This document shows, piece after piece, positions 15,501 to 23,213 of a stretch of 40,169 bases of DNA; the stretch's first letter is position 1; every line of letters starts with the position of its first letter. Below the pieces are notes generated by a model, which saw only the letters and a program-made list of their open reading frames with translations, did no database searches and had not been told where the DNA came from. Source of the stretch: Lujinxingiaceae bacterium (GTDB lineage: Bacteria > Myxococcota_A > Bradymonadia > Bradymonadales > Bradymonadaceae); assembly GCA_013697635.1 (NCBI GenBank), contig JACCWM010000064.1, positions 1-40,169 on the forward strand. The letters are read 5' to 3'. The position numbers were made by a program, and so were the translations under genes.

Positions 15501-17106
15501 CGAGCACGCGCTGGTTGAGGCAAAAGACCAGCGTGGCCTTGTAGGCCCGGTACAAGACGTTGTCCGGGACGGCCACCTCGGAGAAGGTGACGCCTTCGCG
15601 CACCTTCAAGAAGGCCGCGCACAGCGTTGGGTTGATGATCAGCGCGACAAAGAGGCTGGCCAAGAGCGTAATGATTACGGTTTTGGGCAAAAACCCCATG
15701 AACTTGCCGGTAACGCCCGGCCAGAACAGCATCGGTGCAAAGGCTGCCACCGTGGTCGCCGTCGAGGCGATAACCGCCCAACCCACCTCGGTGGTGCCGT
15801 CGAGCGCCGCCTGAACGCGGTCTTTTCCCTCGCTGGCGTGGCGGTAGATGTTCTCGACAATCACGATCGCGTTGTCGACGAGCATGCCCAGCGCGAGCAC
15901 CAGCGAGAAGAGCACGACCATGTTGAGCGTGATGCCCATCATCGAGAGCACGATGAAGGTGATCAGCATCGAGAGCGGCACGCTCACGGCGACAAAGAGC
16001 GCGTTTCTCGCACCGCCCATGAAGAAGAACAAGACGCCGAGCACGAGGATCAAGCCCGAGATGATGTTGTTCTCCAGCTCGTGAACGCGGGCCTGGATCT
16101 GGACCGACATGTCGTTGACGATCGTGATGTTGACGCTGTCGCCGGCGGCCTGATCGTAGCGCGCGATCACCTGCTTGGCCTCCTGGGCTATCGAGATGAT
16201 GTTCGAGCCGGCGCGCTTGACGATCGAGAGCGAGACGTTGGGTCGGGTGGTCAGCTCGCGCCGGCCGTCCTCATAGGTCGTCCAGGTGGTCAGCCGGCTA
16301 AAGGTAGTGGGCTCTTTGAAGCTGTCGATCACATCGGCCACGTCGCGCAGATAGACGGCGTTGCCATCGGGCGCCTTGACCACGATGTTGCGAATCGTCT
16401 CCATGTCACGAAACTCGCCGGCGACGCGCACGATGTACTTCATCGAGCCGATGTCGAGGCTGCCGCCGGGCAGGTTGATGTTCTCGGTCTGGATGGCCGT
16501 GATCACCTCGTTGACCGAGGCGCCGCGGTGGCGCAGCTTGTCGGGATCGACGGCGATCTGGATCTCGCGCTCGATGCCACCGGCCAAGCCCACGCGCAGC
16601 ACGCCGGTCACGCTCTCGAGCTCGTCTTGCATCTGCTCGGCCAGATCCTTGAGGCGCAGCAGATCGAGATCTCCGGAGACGTTGGCGATCAAGATCGGCC
16701 AGTCGCTGGCGTTGATCTCGATGATCTCGGTCTCCTCGGCGTCGGGCGGCAAATCGGGCTTGGCCTTGTCGACCTGAACGCGGATGCGCTGCAGCGCCTC
16801 GTCGATGTCGACGTCGGGCTCGAACTCCAGGGTGATCAGCGAGACGCTCTCGGCCGAGGTGCTGTTCATGCGCTTCAAGTTTCGAAGGCTCTTGAACTTC
16901 TTCTCCAGCGGCCGGGTCACGAGCATCTCGATGTCGACCGGTGAGACGCCAAAATAGGGCGTGCTCACGATCACCACCGGAATGGCAATGTCCGGCGCGG
17001 CCTCGCGAGGCAGCGAGAAATAGCTGATCAGCCCGCCGATGACGAGCGTCACGATCAGCACGTAGACCGACATGGAATGTTCAATGGCGAAGCGCGTCAG
17101 TTTCAT
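12577..17106 (-). CDS. RND multidrug efflux pump fused to a TolC-like outer membrane factor (1509 aa)
   Basis: Residues 1 to about 1040 are a complete RND transporter of the AcrB/MdtB (HAE) type. They include the N-terminal TM1, the periplasmic porter with PREAAPDIAIP, the TM4 proton-relay region LGMLVDNAIVIVENIYRH (about residue 405-420), the repeated second half, and the usual RND end VPVLYSLFDE. The frame then continues without a stop into MVVRLVGASAIVFLCMGLPM-LAQAQ (from Met1046), a segment that looks like a signal peptide. A full OEP/TolC domain follows (about 1085-1509; LEQARQLVREQSYDVQLAETQ, and a C-terminal coiled-coil repeat). Since RND C-termini are cytoplasmic, this extra hydrophobic segment would pass the OMF into the periplasm. 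No Shine-Dalgarno precedes codon 1046, so internal initiation is not favoured. CusA/CzcA-TolC fusions are known in Bacteroidetes. AGGA precedes ATG 17106. The adaptor gene is 20 bp upstream. Confidence 0.93.
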   Translation of the reverse strand: MKLTRFAIEHSMSVYVLIVTLVIGGLISYFSLPREAAPDIAIPVVIVSTPYFGVSPVDIEMLVTRPLEKKFKSLRNLKRMNSTSAESVSLITLEFEPDVDIDEALQRIRVQVDKAKPDLPPDAEETEIIEINASDWPILIANVSGDLDLLRLKDLAEQMQDELESVTGVLRVGLAGGIEREIQIAVDPDKLRHRGASVNEVITAIQTENINLPGGSLDIGSMKYIVRVAGEFRDMETIRNIVVKAPDGNAVYLRDVADVIDSFKEPTTFSRLTTWTTYEDGRRELTTRPNVSLSIVKRAGSNIISIAQEAKQVIARYDQAAGDSVNITIVNDMSVQIQARVHELENNIISGLILVLGVLFFFMGGARNALFVAVSVPLSMLITFIVLSMMGITLNMVVLFSLVLALGMLVDNAIVIVENIYRHASEGKDRVQAALDGTTEVGWAVIASTATTVAAFAPMLFWPGVTGKFMGFLPKTVIITLLASLFVALIINPTLCAAFLKVREGVTFSEVAVPDNVLYRAYKATLVFCLNQRVLVVFLAGGALVMTFVVFAKTSRGVEFFPQTTPEQFNISVQMPDGSSLAATSEVLERMQAPLDSAPELVTAWITDGGVQGGGQAGGGGEAPHYGQITVELVENGKQTSDPYAFMDSLRDFFAPIPGATIILNRQSMGPPSGAPVSVEIAGPELRELGRIAREVREKIRPIEGIIDLKDDIELSRPEIHVVVDRQKAATAGLSTHSIAQTVRTAINGTKASNYREGDDEYDIVVRLPEDRRHEISDINSLTIVNKDNLHIPLIEIATVEILGGAGSVRRKDQERVVKVTANAADGYLPAKLLEEVQKNLLDLQLPAGYVIRYTGESEDQNEAASFLAKALLTALFLILLILVTEFNSITQPLIILCSVLLSLIGVLWVLILTGEAFGIIMTGIAVISLAGVVVNNAIVLIDYINRLRARGYERRDAVILAGMVRFRPVLLTAITTVLGLVPLVIGVSVDFVNRQIVYGGSSAEMWGQMARVVSGGLIVSTALTLIIVPVLYSLFDEISSVSRRMVVRLVGASAIVFLCMGLPMLAQAQIVPDEGAKAPLEQEQPLLPKPGDALSSPGKVHVELGATRVVTLEQARQLVREQSYDVQLAETQIEIAEGVIRQAWGALHPSVVASGSYTINQDEITFAPAPGAPEIVVQPRTDYRWTISASLRANFRSYPLIQQAYAQRDLARVQVDLVRENLDSAVISVYYNVLSVRRLIDLSVQQLESNRTMLRATEARRAADTATEFELTRARLRVVQAEKSVERARLQFVQVRAAAAELLQIPSDFDVVSPEPLKAPSDPEGLVAMAEQNRAVLAANAAQRDVARLALEEVYWRYLPAFTATASYSGSRGSLLSPGDPRWMIIFGAEWILWDGGMRGAEIDQRRAQLLAVDIRRRQSIHQITSGIEQAWAEFLAAQSQIESGQSEIELAAFALNQAQTAYRHGVATQLDVISAQEQLELAQIAQIQDQLMLELSVQRVRNLADPR

Positions 17107-17126
17107 GAGGTTCCTGGTTTTGGCGC

Positions 17127-18212
17127 TTAGTTCTGCTGGAGTTCTTGGACGACTTCGATGCGGCTGCCGGCGACGAGCCCGCGGTGCCCACGGGTGATCA
17201 GCTGATCGCCCTCGACCAGGCCCTCGCTAACGAGCACCAACGCCCCGCTGCCAGGGCCCAGCTCGACCTTTCGCAACTCGGCGCGGCGAATGCCCTCGTC
17301 GGTGTTGCTCACCACCATGGCCTCGCGCGAGCTGAAGCCCTCGAGGATCGCTTCGCGCGGGACCATGATGACGTCGTTGAATTCCTTTCGCGTCACGAAC
17401 ATGCGCGTGCGCATACCGGGCAAGATGCTCAGATCTTCGTTGGCGATGTGGATCTCGACGGGGTAGGTGAACGACGGGCTGTGTGCCAAAATCCCCACGC
17501 GCTTGACGCTGCCCTCAAAGGAGCGGCCCAGCGCCGGGATCTCGATCGTCAGCGTCTCATCGCGCCGAATGTGCTGGATCTGAGACTCCGGCACCTGGGC
17601 CTGCACGACGATCGTGTCGTAGACGACGATCTCGGCCAGCGCCGCGCCAGGGCTCGCGTATTCGCCCTGATCGACGTTCTTTTTGGCGACATAGCCGCTG
17701 ATCGGGCTGGTTACTGTCGTCTTGGAAAGGCCCAACTCGGCCTGGCGCAAGTTGAGCTGTGCCGTCTCGAGAGTGGATTCAGCCTGATCGAGCTGCTGCG
17801 GCGTGGCCAGACCATCTTTTTGAAGGCGCTCGAGGCGAGCGAGCTCGCGCTTGGAGGTGGCGATCTGGCTCTTGAGCAGCTCGATGCGTGCAGCATCGAT
17901 GCGCCCGTCCACGCGGTAGAGCAGCGCGCCGCGCTTGATCGTCTGGCCTTCGCTAAAGGGCGCGGCGACGACCATGCCCGGCGTATCAGCCGAGATGCGC
18001 ACCGATTCCAGAGGCTCGGTTCGCCCGATCACCTCGAAGGTATCGACAAAGCGCGTACTCTTGATGACCAGCGTGGCCACAGGCACCGGCGCCACCAAAG
18101 GAGCGCTCTTGGCCTCCCTGGATGTCGGAGACCCGCTGGCCTCGTTTTGACAGCCGGCTGCGCCGAGTGCGAGCAAAATAGCTCCTCCGATCATGGCGTA
18201 GCGTATTCTCAT
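17127..18212 (-). CDS. RND efflux periplasmic adaptor (membrane fusion lipoprotein)
   Basis: A 361-aa HlyD/AcrA-type membrane fusion protein that links the inner membrane pump to the outer membrane channel. The signal ends in lipobox LGAAGC with lipid-anchor Cys21. The order is: first barrel/lipoyl half (VRISADTPGMVVAAPFSEGQ), a coiled-coil hairpin of about 65 residues (IELLKSQIATSKRELARLERL ... LDQAESTLETAQLNLRQAEL), second lipoyl half (SPISGYVAKKNVDQGEYASPG), beta-barrel and membrane-proximal domains. The start ATG overlaps the TetR stop by 4 bp (ATGA, 18209-18212), so translation is coupled. It is the partner of the downstream RND-TolC fusion. Confidence 0.95.
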   Translation of the reverse strand: MRIRYAMIGGAILLALGAAGCQNEASGSPTSREAKSAPLVAPVPVATLVIKSTRFVDTFEVIGRTEPLESVRISADTPGMVVAAPFSEGQTIKRGALLYRVDGRIDAARIELLKSQIATSKRELARLERLQKDGLATPQQLDQAESTLETAQLNLRQAELGLSKTTVTSPISGYVAKKNVDQGEYASPGAALAEIVVYDTIVVQAQVPESQIQHIRRDETLTIEIPALGRSFEGSVKRVGILAHSPSFTYPVEIHIANEDLSILPGMRTRMFVTRKEFNDVIMVPREAILEGFSSREAMVVSNTDEGIRRAELRKVELGPGSGALVLVSEGLVEGDQLITRGHRGLVAGSRIEVVQELQQN

Positions 18213-18919
18213 AGAGACTCCTTACTCTCGAGCTTTCCCGCGCCTGCGAGAAAGAAATAGACGAGGCGATCGAGCGCCTCCTCACTCAAATAATTTTGTG
18301 TGCAATAAGCTTGAGCCTCTTCGCTGTCGGCGCACTCGACGAGCTTGAGCACGTGCATGAGGTGGTTGTTGATCATCCCCATCAACTGCTCGGTCAAAAA
18401 CAAGGTCGTAAAGCCCGGATGAGGCTCGAACTCGCCGCTGGCGATCGCCTCATCGAACATCTTGTAGACGCGCGCCATCATCGCCTCATGAGAGCAGATG
18501 ATGTTGAAGGTCGGCCGGCTCTGCTCGGGCCCGAAGATCACCGAGTAAATGAACTGCAAGGTCAAAGGCGCACGCCGGGCGCCATCGATATGGGCCCAGG
18601 CAATCGCGCGCACCTTGGCGGGCAAGTCTTTGGCCCCGTCAATGCACGTCTCGATGCGCGTCTGCATCGACGAAAACAAAAAGTCGATGAGCTTTAAGAA
18701 CACGCCCTCTTTGCTCTCGAAGTAATAATAGAGCATGGGGTTGGTGATGTTGGCCTCCTGGACGATCTCGCGCACGCTGGTGGCGGCGTAGCCTTTGCGC
18801 GCAAAGAGCTCGAGGGCGGCCTGCATGATGCGTGCGGCCATCTCCGGGATGCCTGCCTCGATGAAGGCAGGTACCAGGTCGCCGTTGGGCGGCTCGGTGC
18901 TTAAAAGACTCTCAGACAT
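18209..18919 (-). CDS. TetR/AcrR family transcriptional regulator of the efflux operon
   Basis: A 236-aa protein with a typical TetR N-terminal helix-turn-helix at about residues 30-80: ALELFARKGYAATSVREIV, followed by ITNPMLYYYFESKEGVF. The C-terminal helical part would bind a drug-like ligand. It is the first gene of the efflux operon and overlaps the adaptor gene by 4 bp. Two palindromic sites lie 27-60 bp before its start, so it most likely represses its own operon and is released by pump substrates. That mode is inferred from the family and the operator position. The ribosome site is weak. Confidence 0.94.
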   Translation of the reverse strand: MSESLLSTEPPNGDLVPAFIEAGIPEMAARIMQAALELFARKGYAATSVREIVQEANITNPMLYYYFESKEGVFLKLIDFLFSSMQTRIETCIDGAKDLPAKVRAIAWAHIDGARRAPLTLQFIYSVIFGPEQSRPTFNIICSHEAMMARVYKMFDEAIASGEFEPHPGFTTLFLTEQLMGMINNHLMHVLKLVECADSEEAQAYCTQNYLSEEALDRLVYFFLAGAGKLESKESL

Positions 18920-18946
18920 ATACGGCTCTTGAGAACGGTGGTTGCT

Positions 18947-18978
18947 GGTTAACGCTCGTTAGGTTAACGATCGTTAGG
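18947..18978. promoter_or_regulatory. Tandem TetR operators
   Basis: Two 17-bp near-identical direct repeats, GGTTAACGCTCGTTAGG (18947-18963) and GGTTAACGATCGTTAGG (18962-18978), overlap by two bases. The second contains the perfect 12-bp palindrome TAACGATCGTTA; the first has one central mismatch. They lie just upstream of the TetR gene, where a promoter is expected. The 15-bp centre-to-centre spacing would let two dimers bind on adjacent helical turns. Binding by the adjacent TetR is inferred. Confidence 0.75.
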
Positions 18979-19088
18979 CGGGCACTTTAGCGGAGAATTC
19001 TTGGAAGTCAACGCCTTTTCAAAATCGCCAGGGCTGACATTGTTGTCCGAATCACATCGTCGTACTGACAATTTTTGCGTGTTCTGGC

Positions 19089-19129
19089 GCCTGGCCGGCG
19101 TTTTTTGCCGACTCGGCGCCGGCCCAGGC
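19089..19129. other. Strong G+C-rich hairpin in the 18979-19383 intergenic region
   Basis: GCCTGGCCGGCG (19089-19100) pairs with CGCCGGCCCAGGC (19117-19129) with a single bulged base, around a 16-nt loop containing TTTTTT. It lies between the TetR operators and the promoter of the small protein gene. No T-run follows, so a terminator role is uncertain. No gene is seen from 18979 to 19383. Confidence 0.45.
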
Positions 19130-19157
19130 TCTCCCTGCTACAATCCCAACGGAAAAA

Positions 19158-19185
19158 TAGACTGACCCGCATAAATGCTTATAGT
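19158..19185 (+). promoter_or_regulatory. Putative sigma-70 promoter of the small protein gene
   Basis: TAGACT (19158-19163) and TATAGT (19180-19185) are separated by 16 bp and resemble -35 and -10 boxes. Transcription from here would give a leader of about 190 nt before ATG 19384. The leader contains the inverted repeat GTGCACG (19245-19251) / CGTGCAC (19269-19275), flanked by ATAA (19241-19244) and TTAT (19280-19283). This is a prediction by eye. Confidence 0.4.
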
Positions 19186-19383
19186 TTAGCTTGAACGCTC
19201 AAACGGGTGCAGGACGCGAGCAGAGTTTTTCGTCGTGAAAATAAGTGCACGGTGAATATGGAATGGATCGTGCACGTTCTTATAAGTAGCAGAGCACCCC
19301 GGTAACATTGGTTTGGGCGGTGCAGTTTGGCAGAAGTTCTCGGGTAGCGATTCGCGTCGTTGCCCCAAGCCGAAAGGATTCCC

Positions 19384-19575
19384 ATGCTGCCGGATTACAT
19401 CATTTATGATGAGCTGAAGAGACAACGCGAGCGCCTTGAACGTGAGCGGGATAATCGGCCTCAACTCGAGGTTCCCCGCTATGTTCCCTACTGGCCTGAG
19501 TCGGAGTTCGAATCCCCCGCCTATGGGGACGACGAATCCAGCAGCGACCGAGGCGTTACCATCATTCAGACCTGA
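19384..19575 (+). CDS. Small charged hypothetical protein (63 aa)
   Basis: A 63-residue soluble protein. It starts MLPDYIIYDELKRQRERLER, a hydrophobic/aromatic tip followed by an Arg/Glu-rich amphipathic helix. Next comes a Pro/Tyr segment (LEVPRYVPYWPE), then an acidic Ser-rich tail ending VTIIQT. AAAGGA lies 5-6 nt before ATG 19384, a strong ribosome site, which favours this start over 19360. I recall similar short proteins in deltaproteobacterial genomes but know of no function. It is flanked by its own promoter-like boxes, a structured leader, a stem-loop right after the stop and a terminator, so it is a monocistronic unit. Confidence 0.7.
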   Translation: MLPDYIIYDELKRQRERLERERDNRPQLEVPRYVPYWPESEFESPAYGDDESSSDRGVTIIQT

Positions 19576-19659
19576 AAAGATCGTTCGCGATCTTTGCCAT
19601 ACAGCAAAAACCTAAAAGAAGGCCCGCACCCATGAACCAGGTGGCGTGGTCTTTTTTTT
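19576..19659 (+). terminator. Stem-loop and Rho-independent terminator after the small gene
   Basis: AAAGATCG-TTCG-CGATCTTT (19576-19595) is an 8-bp stem with a tetraloop directly after the stop codon. A second imperfect stem follows (about 19615-19651, CCCGCACC pairing with GGTGGCGTGG with two single-base bulges). It runs straight into eight Ts (19652-19659), the classical intrinsic terminator arrangement on the plus strand. Confidence 0.7.
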
Positions 19660-19679
19660 GCTCTGGGCCAAGCCGCGCT

Positions 19680-20336
19680 TCAAAAAGTGACGGTTGCAAC
19701 GGGCGTCTTGGCCGCTGTGTAGGCCTTGCAGACCTGATCGAGCAGCTCGTCGATCGCTTGTTCGTCGCGTGAGAAGTCCACGTCCTGGGTATCGATCTCG
19801 ACGAGTGGCGTCTGGTCGTAGTGCCCGAAATAGTTGTGGTACATGCGGCGCAGCCGGTCGATGTACAGCGGATCCATGTCGACCTCGTAGGAGCGACCGC
19901 GGCTGGCGATGCGCTTCAACAGGCTGTCGAGCGGTGCATGCAGGTGCACGACCACATCGGGCGTGGGCGTCTGGGCCGTGAGGATCGAGTACATGCGGTC
20001 GTAGAGCACGAGCTCATGGTCGGAGAGCGTGAGGCTGGCAAAGAGCCGGCATTTGACGAAGAGATAATCGCTCACCGAGATGCGTGAGAAGAGATCGGTC
20101 TGAGCGAACTCCTCTTGCTGGCGGTAGCGGCTGAGCAAGAAGAACATCTCGGTCTGAAAAGCGTAGCGGCTGCGATCCTTGTAGAAGTTGGCGAGGAAGG
20201 GATTCTCCTCGAAGATCTCGAGCACGGTGCGCGCGCGCAGCCGCTCGGCCAGGCGAGTGACCAGCGTGGTCTTGCCCACACCGATCGGTCCCTCGATCAC
20301 GATGTAGCGCGGCAGCTCGGCGGTGGTCTCAGGCAT
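19680..20336 (-). CDS. Deoxynucleoside kinase (dAK/dGK-like)
   Basis: A 218-aa member of the deoxynucleoside kinase family (dGK/dAK/TK2 type), which phosphorylates deoxynucleosides for dNTP salvage. Visible motifs are P-loop IEGPIGVGKTTL near the N-terminus, EIFEENPFLANFYKD (substrate-binding Glu region), FQTEMFFLLSRYRQ, the catalytic region SRISVSDYLFVK, and a lid RIASRGRSYEVD. ATG 20336 is chosen because an upstream frame extension has no homology and would run into the preceding gene's end. The ribosome site is weak. It is last in the SixA-MFS-FadL gene row, with an 82-bp gap, so co-transcription is possible. Substrate choice cannot be read from the sequence. Confidence 0.9.
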   Translation of the reverse strand: MPETTAELPRYIVIEGPIGVGKTTLVTRLAERLRARTVLEIFEENPFLANFYKDRSRYAFQTEMFFLLSRYRQQEEFAQTDLFSRISVSDYLFVKCRLFASLTLSDHELVLYDRMYSILTAQTPTPDVVVHLHAPLDSLLKRIASRGRSYEVDMDPLYIDRLRRMYHNYFGHYDQTPLVEIDTQDVDFSRDEQAIDELLDQVCKAYTAAKTPVATVTF

Positions 20337-20418
20337 GGCACGACGGGCGGTGGAGGGTCGACTTTTGCTGCACGATTCGGGCTGGGAAGTTAGCGCGAGG
20401 GGGCCAAAAAGGTCAACC

Positions 20419-21831
20419 TCAGAAGTTGACGCCCAGGCCAAAGACCAGGTAGCGCGAGACATACGTGCCGTTGCCCACGACCAGGGCCAGATCTCCGCCC
20501 TCGTCGCTTTGATTGATCTGGCGCACCTCGGAGTTGGTGATCGTGCGATCGGCCATCAGAAAGTAGGCCGCGCCAAAGTCGAGCTCGAAGCTCTCAAAGG
20601 CGTAGCTCGCTCCCAGCGCGAACATGTGCTTGTCGGCGTCGACGATGAAGACGCTGATGCGATGGTCTGGTACGGCTCCCATGTCAAAGGCGTAGCCGGC
20701 GCGAAGCTTGAGCTGCTCGCCAGCTTGGAAGTCACCGCCGATGCTCAGCGTAAAGGTGTCGCGCATCTGCTGGGGTACGACGAGCGGCTCGAGGCGAATC
20801 GCACCGATGCCCGGAACGCCTTCGATGTAGGTGTCGTTGGGCGTGGCCACGATCTCGTCGAGCGTCGACCAGCCCTCGTACATCGCGGCAAGCTCGACGT
20901 CGAAGCGCTCGCTGACCAGGCGAAGGCCAAAGCGTGCGATCAGGGGCATCTTCATGACAATCGAGAGCGTATCGTTGGTGAGCGTCGCGTTGTCGTAGGC
21001 CGGATGGCTGGGCATGCGCACCCGTGCGCGCGCTTCGTTGTCGTCGATCGTCACCGGAAGTTGCAGGGCAAAGGCGGCCTCGAGTCCCGGAAGAATCGAG
21101 AACCATGCACCCATGTTGGCCGTAGGGCTAAACAAATCTTGGACCGTCACCTCGACGAGCAGGTCGAGATCCTCGTCCTCCGGATCTCCGAACATGCCGA
21201 CATAGCCCGAGGCCAGGCTGACGACGCGGTAGTTCGCCATGAAGTTTTGAATGCCCGCGCCCACGCGCGCTCGGTCGTTGATCTGCCAGGACAAGGCCGC
21301 GTGCAAAAGGCCCATGAACGAGCCCTGATTGTCGATCAGCACGTAGCGCTGGGCGCCGTCTTCGGGAAAGCGCGCCGGGCTCATATAGGGCGTGTAGCCG
21401 CCCACGCTCCAGCTGATGCCCTCAAAGCCCGTGGGTCCACCCACAAGAATTTGCGGAATCGCTTGCGGGCCGCCGTCGTGAGCGACCCCGGCATAGGTGC
21501 GCACCTCACCGTTGTCCATCGTGCGCGGCGCACGCTGATGCTCGAAGCTCAAATCGAGCAGGGCGGCGTCGATCGTCAAGGTCAGCCCATCAAAGCCCGC
21601 CAGATTTGCCGGGTTGTACCACAGACTGTTGAGGTTACCCGCGCCGCTGGCGACAAAGGAGCCGGCGCGGCCCATCGGGCGTACCCCGCGCCCCGGCAAA
21701 TAAAAGCCCGCCGCCCATGCGCTCTGCGCCCAAAGCAGCGTGAAACATGCCGCGCAAAGGGTGAGCACCTTCGTTGACCCGCGTCGCCCCAAAAGCGTTC
21801 GTCTCACCTGCTCCAATTCAAGACCTCTCAT
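20419..21831 (-). CDS. OmpP1/FadL/TodX family outer membrane transporter
   Basis: A 470-aa beta-barrel of the FadL family, which moves long-chain fatty acids or other hydrophobic compounds across the outer membrane. The signal peptide ends at about AWA-AGFYLP (cleavage after residue 40). The mature N-terminus has the family hallmark GAGNLNSLWYNPANLAG. It ends VFGLGVNF, with the C-terminal aromatic residue used by the BAM complex. The start overlaps the MFS gene stop by 4 bp (ATGA at 21828-21831), so translation is coupled and the pair may act on one substrate. The substrate is unknown. Confidence 0.92.
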   Translation of the reverse strand: MRGLELEQVRRTLLGRRGSTKVLTLCAACFTLLWAQSAWAAGFYLPGRGVRPMGRAGSFVASGAGNLNSLWYNPANLAGFDGLTLTIDAALLDLSFEHQRAPRTMDNGEVRTYAGVAHDGGPQAIPQILVGGPTGFEGISWSVGGYTPYMSPARFPEDGAQRYVLIDNQGSFMGLLHAALSWQINDRARVGAGIQNFMANYRVVSLASGYVGMFGDPEDEDLDLLVEVTVQDLFSPTANMGAWFSILPGLEAAFALQLPVTIDDNEARARVRMPSHPAYDNATLTNDTLSIVMKMPLIARFGLRLVSERFDVELAAMYEGWSTLDEIVATPNDTYIEGVPGIGAIRLEPLVVPQQMRDTFTLSIGGDFQAGEQLKLRAGYAFDMGAVPDHRISVFIVDADKHMFALGASYAFESFELDFGAAYFLMADRTITNSEVRQINQSDEGGDLALVVGNGTYVSRYLVFGLGVNF

Positions 21832-23204
21832 GGGACGGACATTTCCGGCGTGCGTGCCCGCTCATCGGCTGCCCGGTTGGCCTCGCGCGCAACCCGGCGG
21901 CCCTCGTCGACGTCGACAAAGATCAGGATTGCGCCGCCGACGATGAAAAACGCGATGATCGACAAGATCGCGTACTGGCTTGCGCCGGTGACGATGATCA
22001 TCGCCGTAAAGATCAGGGGCCCGAAAATACCCGCGAATTTCTCGAAGACCGCAAAAAAACCAAAAAACTCGCCGCTCTTTTCGCGCGGCACCATGCTGGC
22101 GAACAGCGAGCGTGAGAGGGCCTGCGTGCCGCCCTGAACCAGACCGACCAGCGCAGCGAGGATCACGAAGTGCACCCAGGTTTGCATGAAGTAGCCCAGC
22201 ACGCTGATGCCGGCGTAGACGACCAGGCCAATAAAGATCGCCGGCTTGGCGCCGATGCGCCCGGCCAGCGCGCCGAACAAGAATGTGCACGGAATGCCGA
22301 CGAACTGAACCATGACAATCGAGCCGATCAGCACGTGGCTCTCGATGCCCTTCTCCTCGCCATAGATCGCGGCCATGCGGATGATCGTACCGATACCGTC
22401 GTTGTAGACCAAGAAGGCCAGCAGCATCAGCGACGCCTGCTTGTAGCCGCGAAGCTCCTTGAAGGTCTGGCCGAGGCGCTCAAAGGCGACGCCGATGGGA
22501 TTGCGGCCAGCCTGAGAGGCCGGCAGCACGGCGACGGGCGGCTCAGGCACACGGCGAAAGAGCGGGATCGCAAAACAAAACCACCACAAGGCCACGGACA
22601 AAAATGCCAGGCGCGTGGGCAAGGTCGTATCCGGCAGACCAAACCAGTCGGGCTTCATGATCACGGTCAAATTGATCGCCAGCAAGATGCCGGCGCCGGC
22701 ATAACCGATGGCAAAGCCTGCCGTGGAGACGCGGTCGATCTCGTCCTCGCGCGCGATGTGCGGCAGCATCGCGTCGTAGAAGACCATCGAGCCGTTGGCG
22801 CCGATGTTGGCCAGCACAAAGAGAATGGCCGCAAGCAGCCAATCGCCCTGGTGGATGAAGAACATGCAGGCGACCGCGGCGATGCCGATGCCTGCAAAGG
22901 TGCCGATCATCTTCTTTTTGACGGCGCGAAAGTCGGCAAACGCCCCCATGATCGGCGCGAGCAGCGCGATAAAGGCCAGCCCCAGCGTGGTGGCGATGCC
23001 AAAGTAGCGTGTGGCAAGGCCCGGGGCCAGATCGGCGCCGGCGACCTTGGCAAAGTAGATCGGAAAGACCGTGGCGACGATCACCGCCCACATGCCAGTA
23101 ATCGCCCAGTCGTACATCGCCCAGGCCCGAAGCTCGGGACGATGCAGCCCGAGGCTCTCGAGTATGCTGCGCTTGTGGGCCGGGCCGGGCGTCGGTTCAC
23201 TCAT
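21828..23204 (-). CDS. MFS transporter, UMF1 (Atg22-like) family
   Basis: A 458-aa inner membrane protein with about twelve hydrophobic segments. The start of TM1, RAWAMYDWAITGMWAVIVATVFPIYF-like, carries the MYDWA signature of the UMF1 family related to the vacuolar amino-acid exporter Atg22. Other typical parts are PIMGAFADFRAVKKKMIG after TM3 (MFS motif A) and LVGLVQGGTQALSRSLFASMVP, a family hallmark. Bacterial UMF1 substrates are mostly unknown. It lies 9 bp after the SixA gene and overlaps the FadL gene, so the three form an operon. Confidence 0.9.
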   Translation of the reverse strand: MSEPTPGPAHKRSILESLGLHRPELRAWAMYDWAITGMWAVIVATVFPIYFAKVAGADLAPGLATRYFGIATTLGLAFIALLAPIMGAFADFRAVKKKMIGTFAGIGIAAVACMFFIHQGDWLLAAILFVLANIGANGSMVFYDAMLPHIAREDEIDRVSTAGFAIGYAGAGILLAINLTVIMKPDWFGLPDTTLPTRLAFLSVALWWFCFAIPLFRRVPEPPVAVLPASQAGRNPIGVAFERLGQTFKELRGYKQASLMLLAFLVYNDGIGTIIRMAAIYGEEKGIESHVLIGSIVMVQFVGIPCTFLFGALAGRIGAKPAIFIGLVVYAGISVLGYFMQTWVHFVILAALVGLVQGGTQALSRSLFASMVPREKSGEFFGFFAVFEKFAGIFGPLIFTAMIIVTGASQYAILSIIAFFIVGGAILIFVDVDEGRRVAREANRAADERARTPEMSVP

Positions 23205-23213
23205 GGCGTTGGC

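Noticed and set aside
14524-16944. 806-codon open frame on the plus strand opposite the RND gene
   Set aside because: It mirrors the RND coding frame; its product is a low-complexity mix of His, Asp, Arg and Gly with no motif. High G+C keeps antisense frames open.
20323-21777. 484-codon plus-strand frame opposite the FadL gene
   Set aside because: FadL has a signal peptide, family hallmark and C-terminal aromatic; the antisense frame lacks any recognisable feature.
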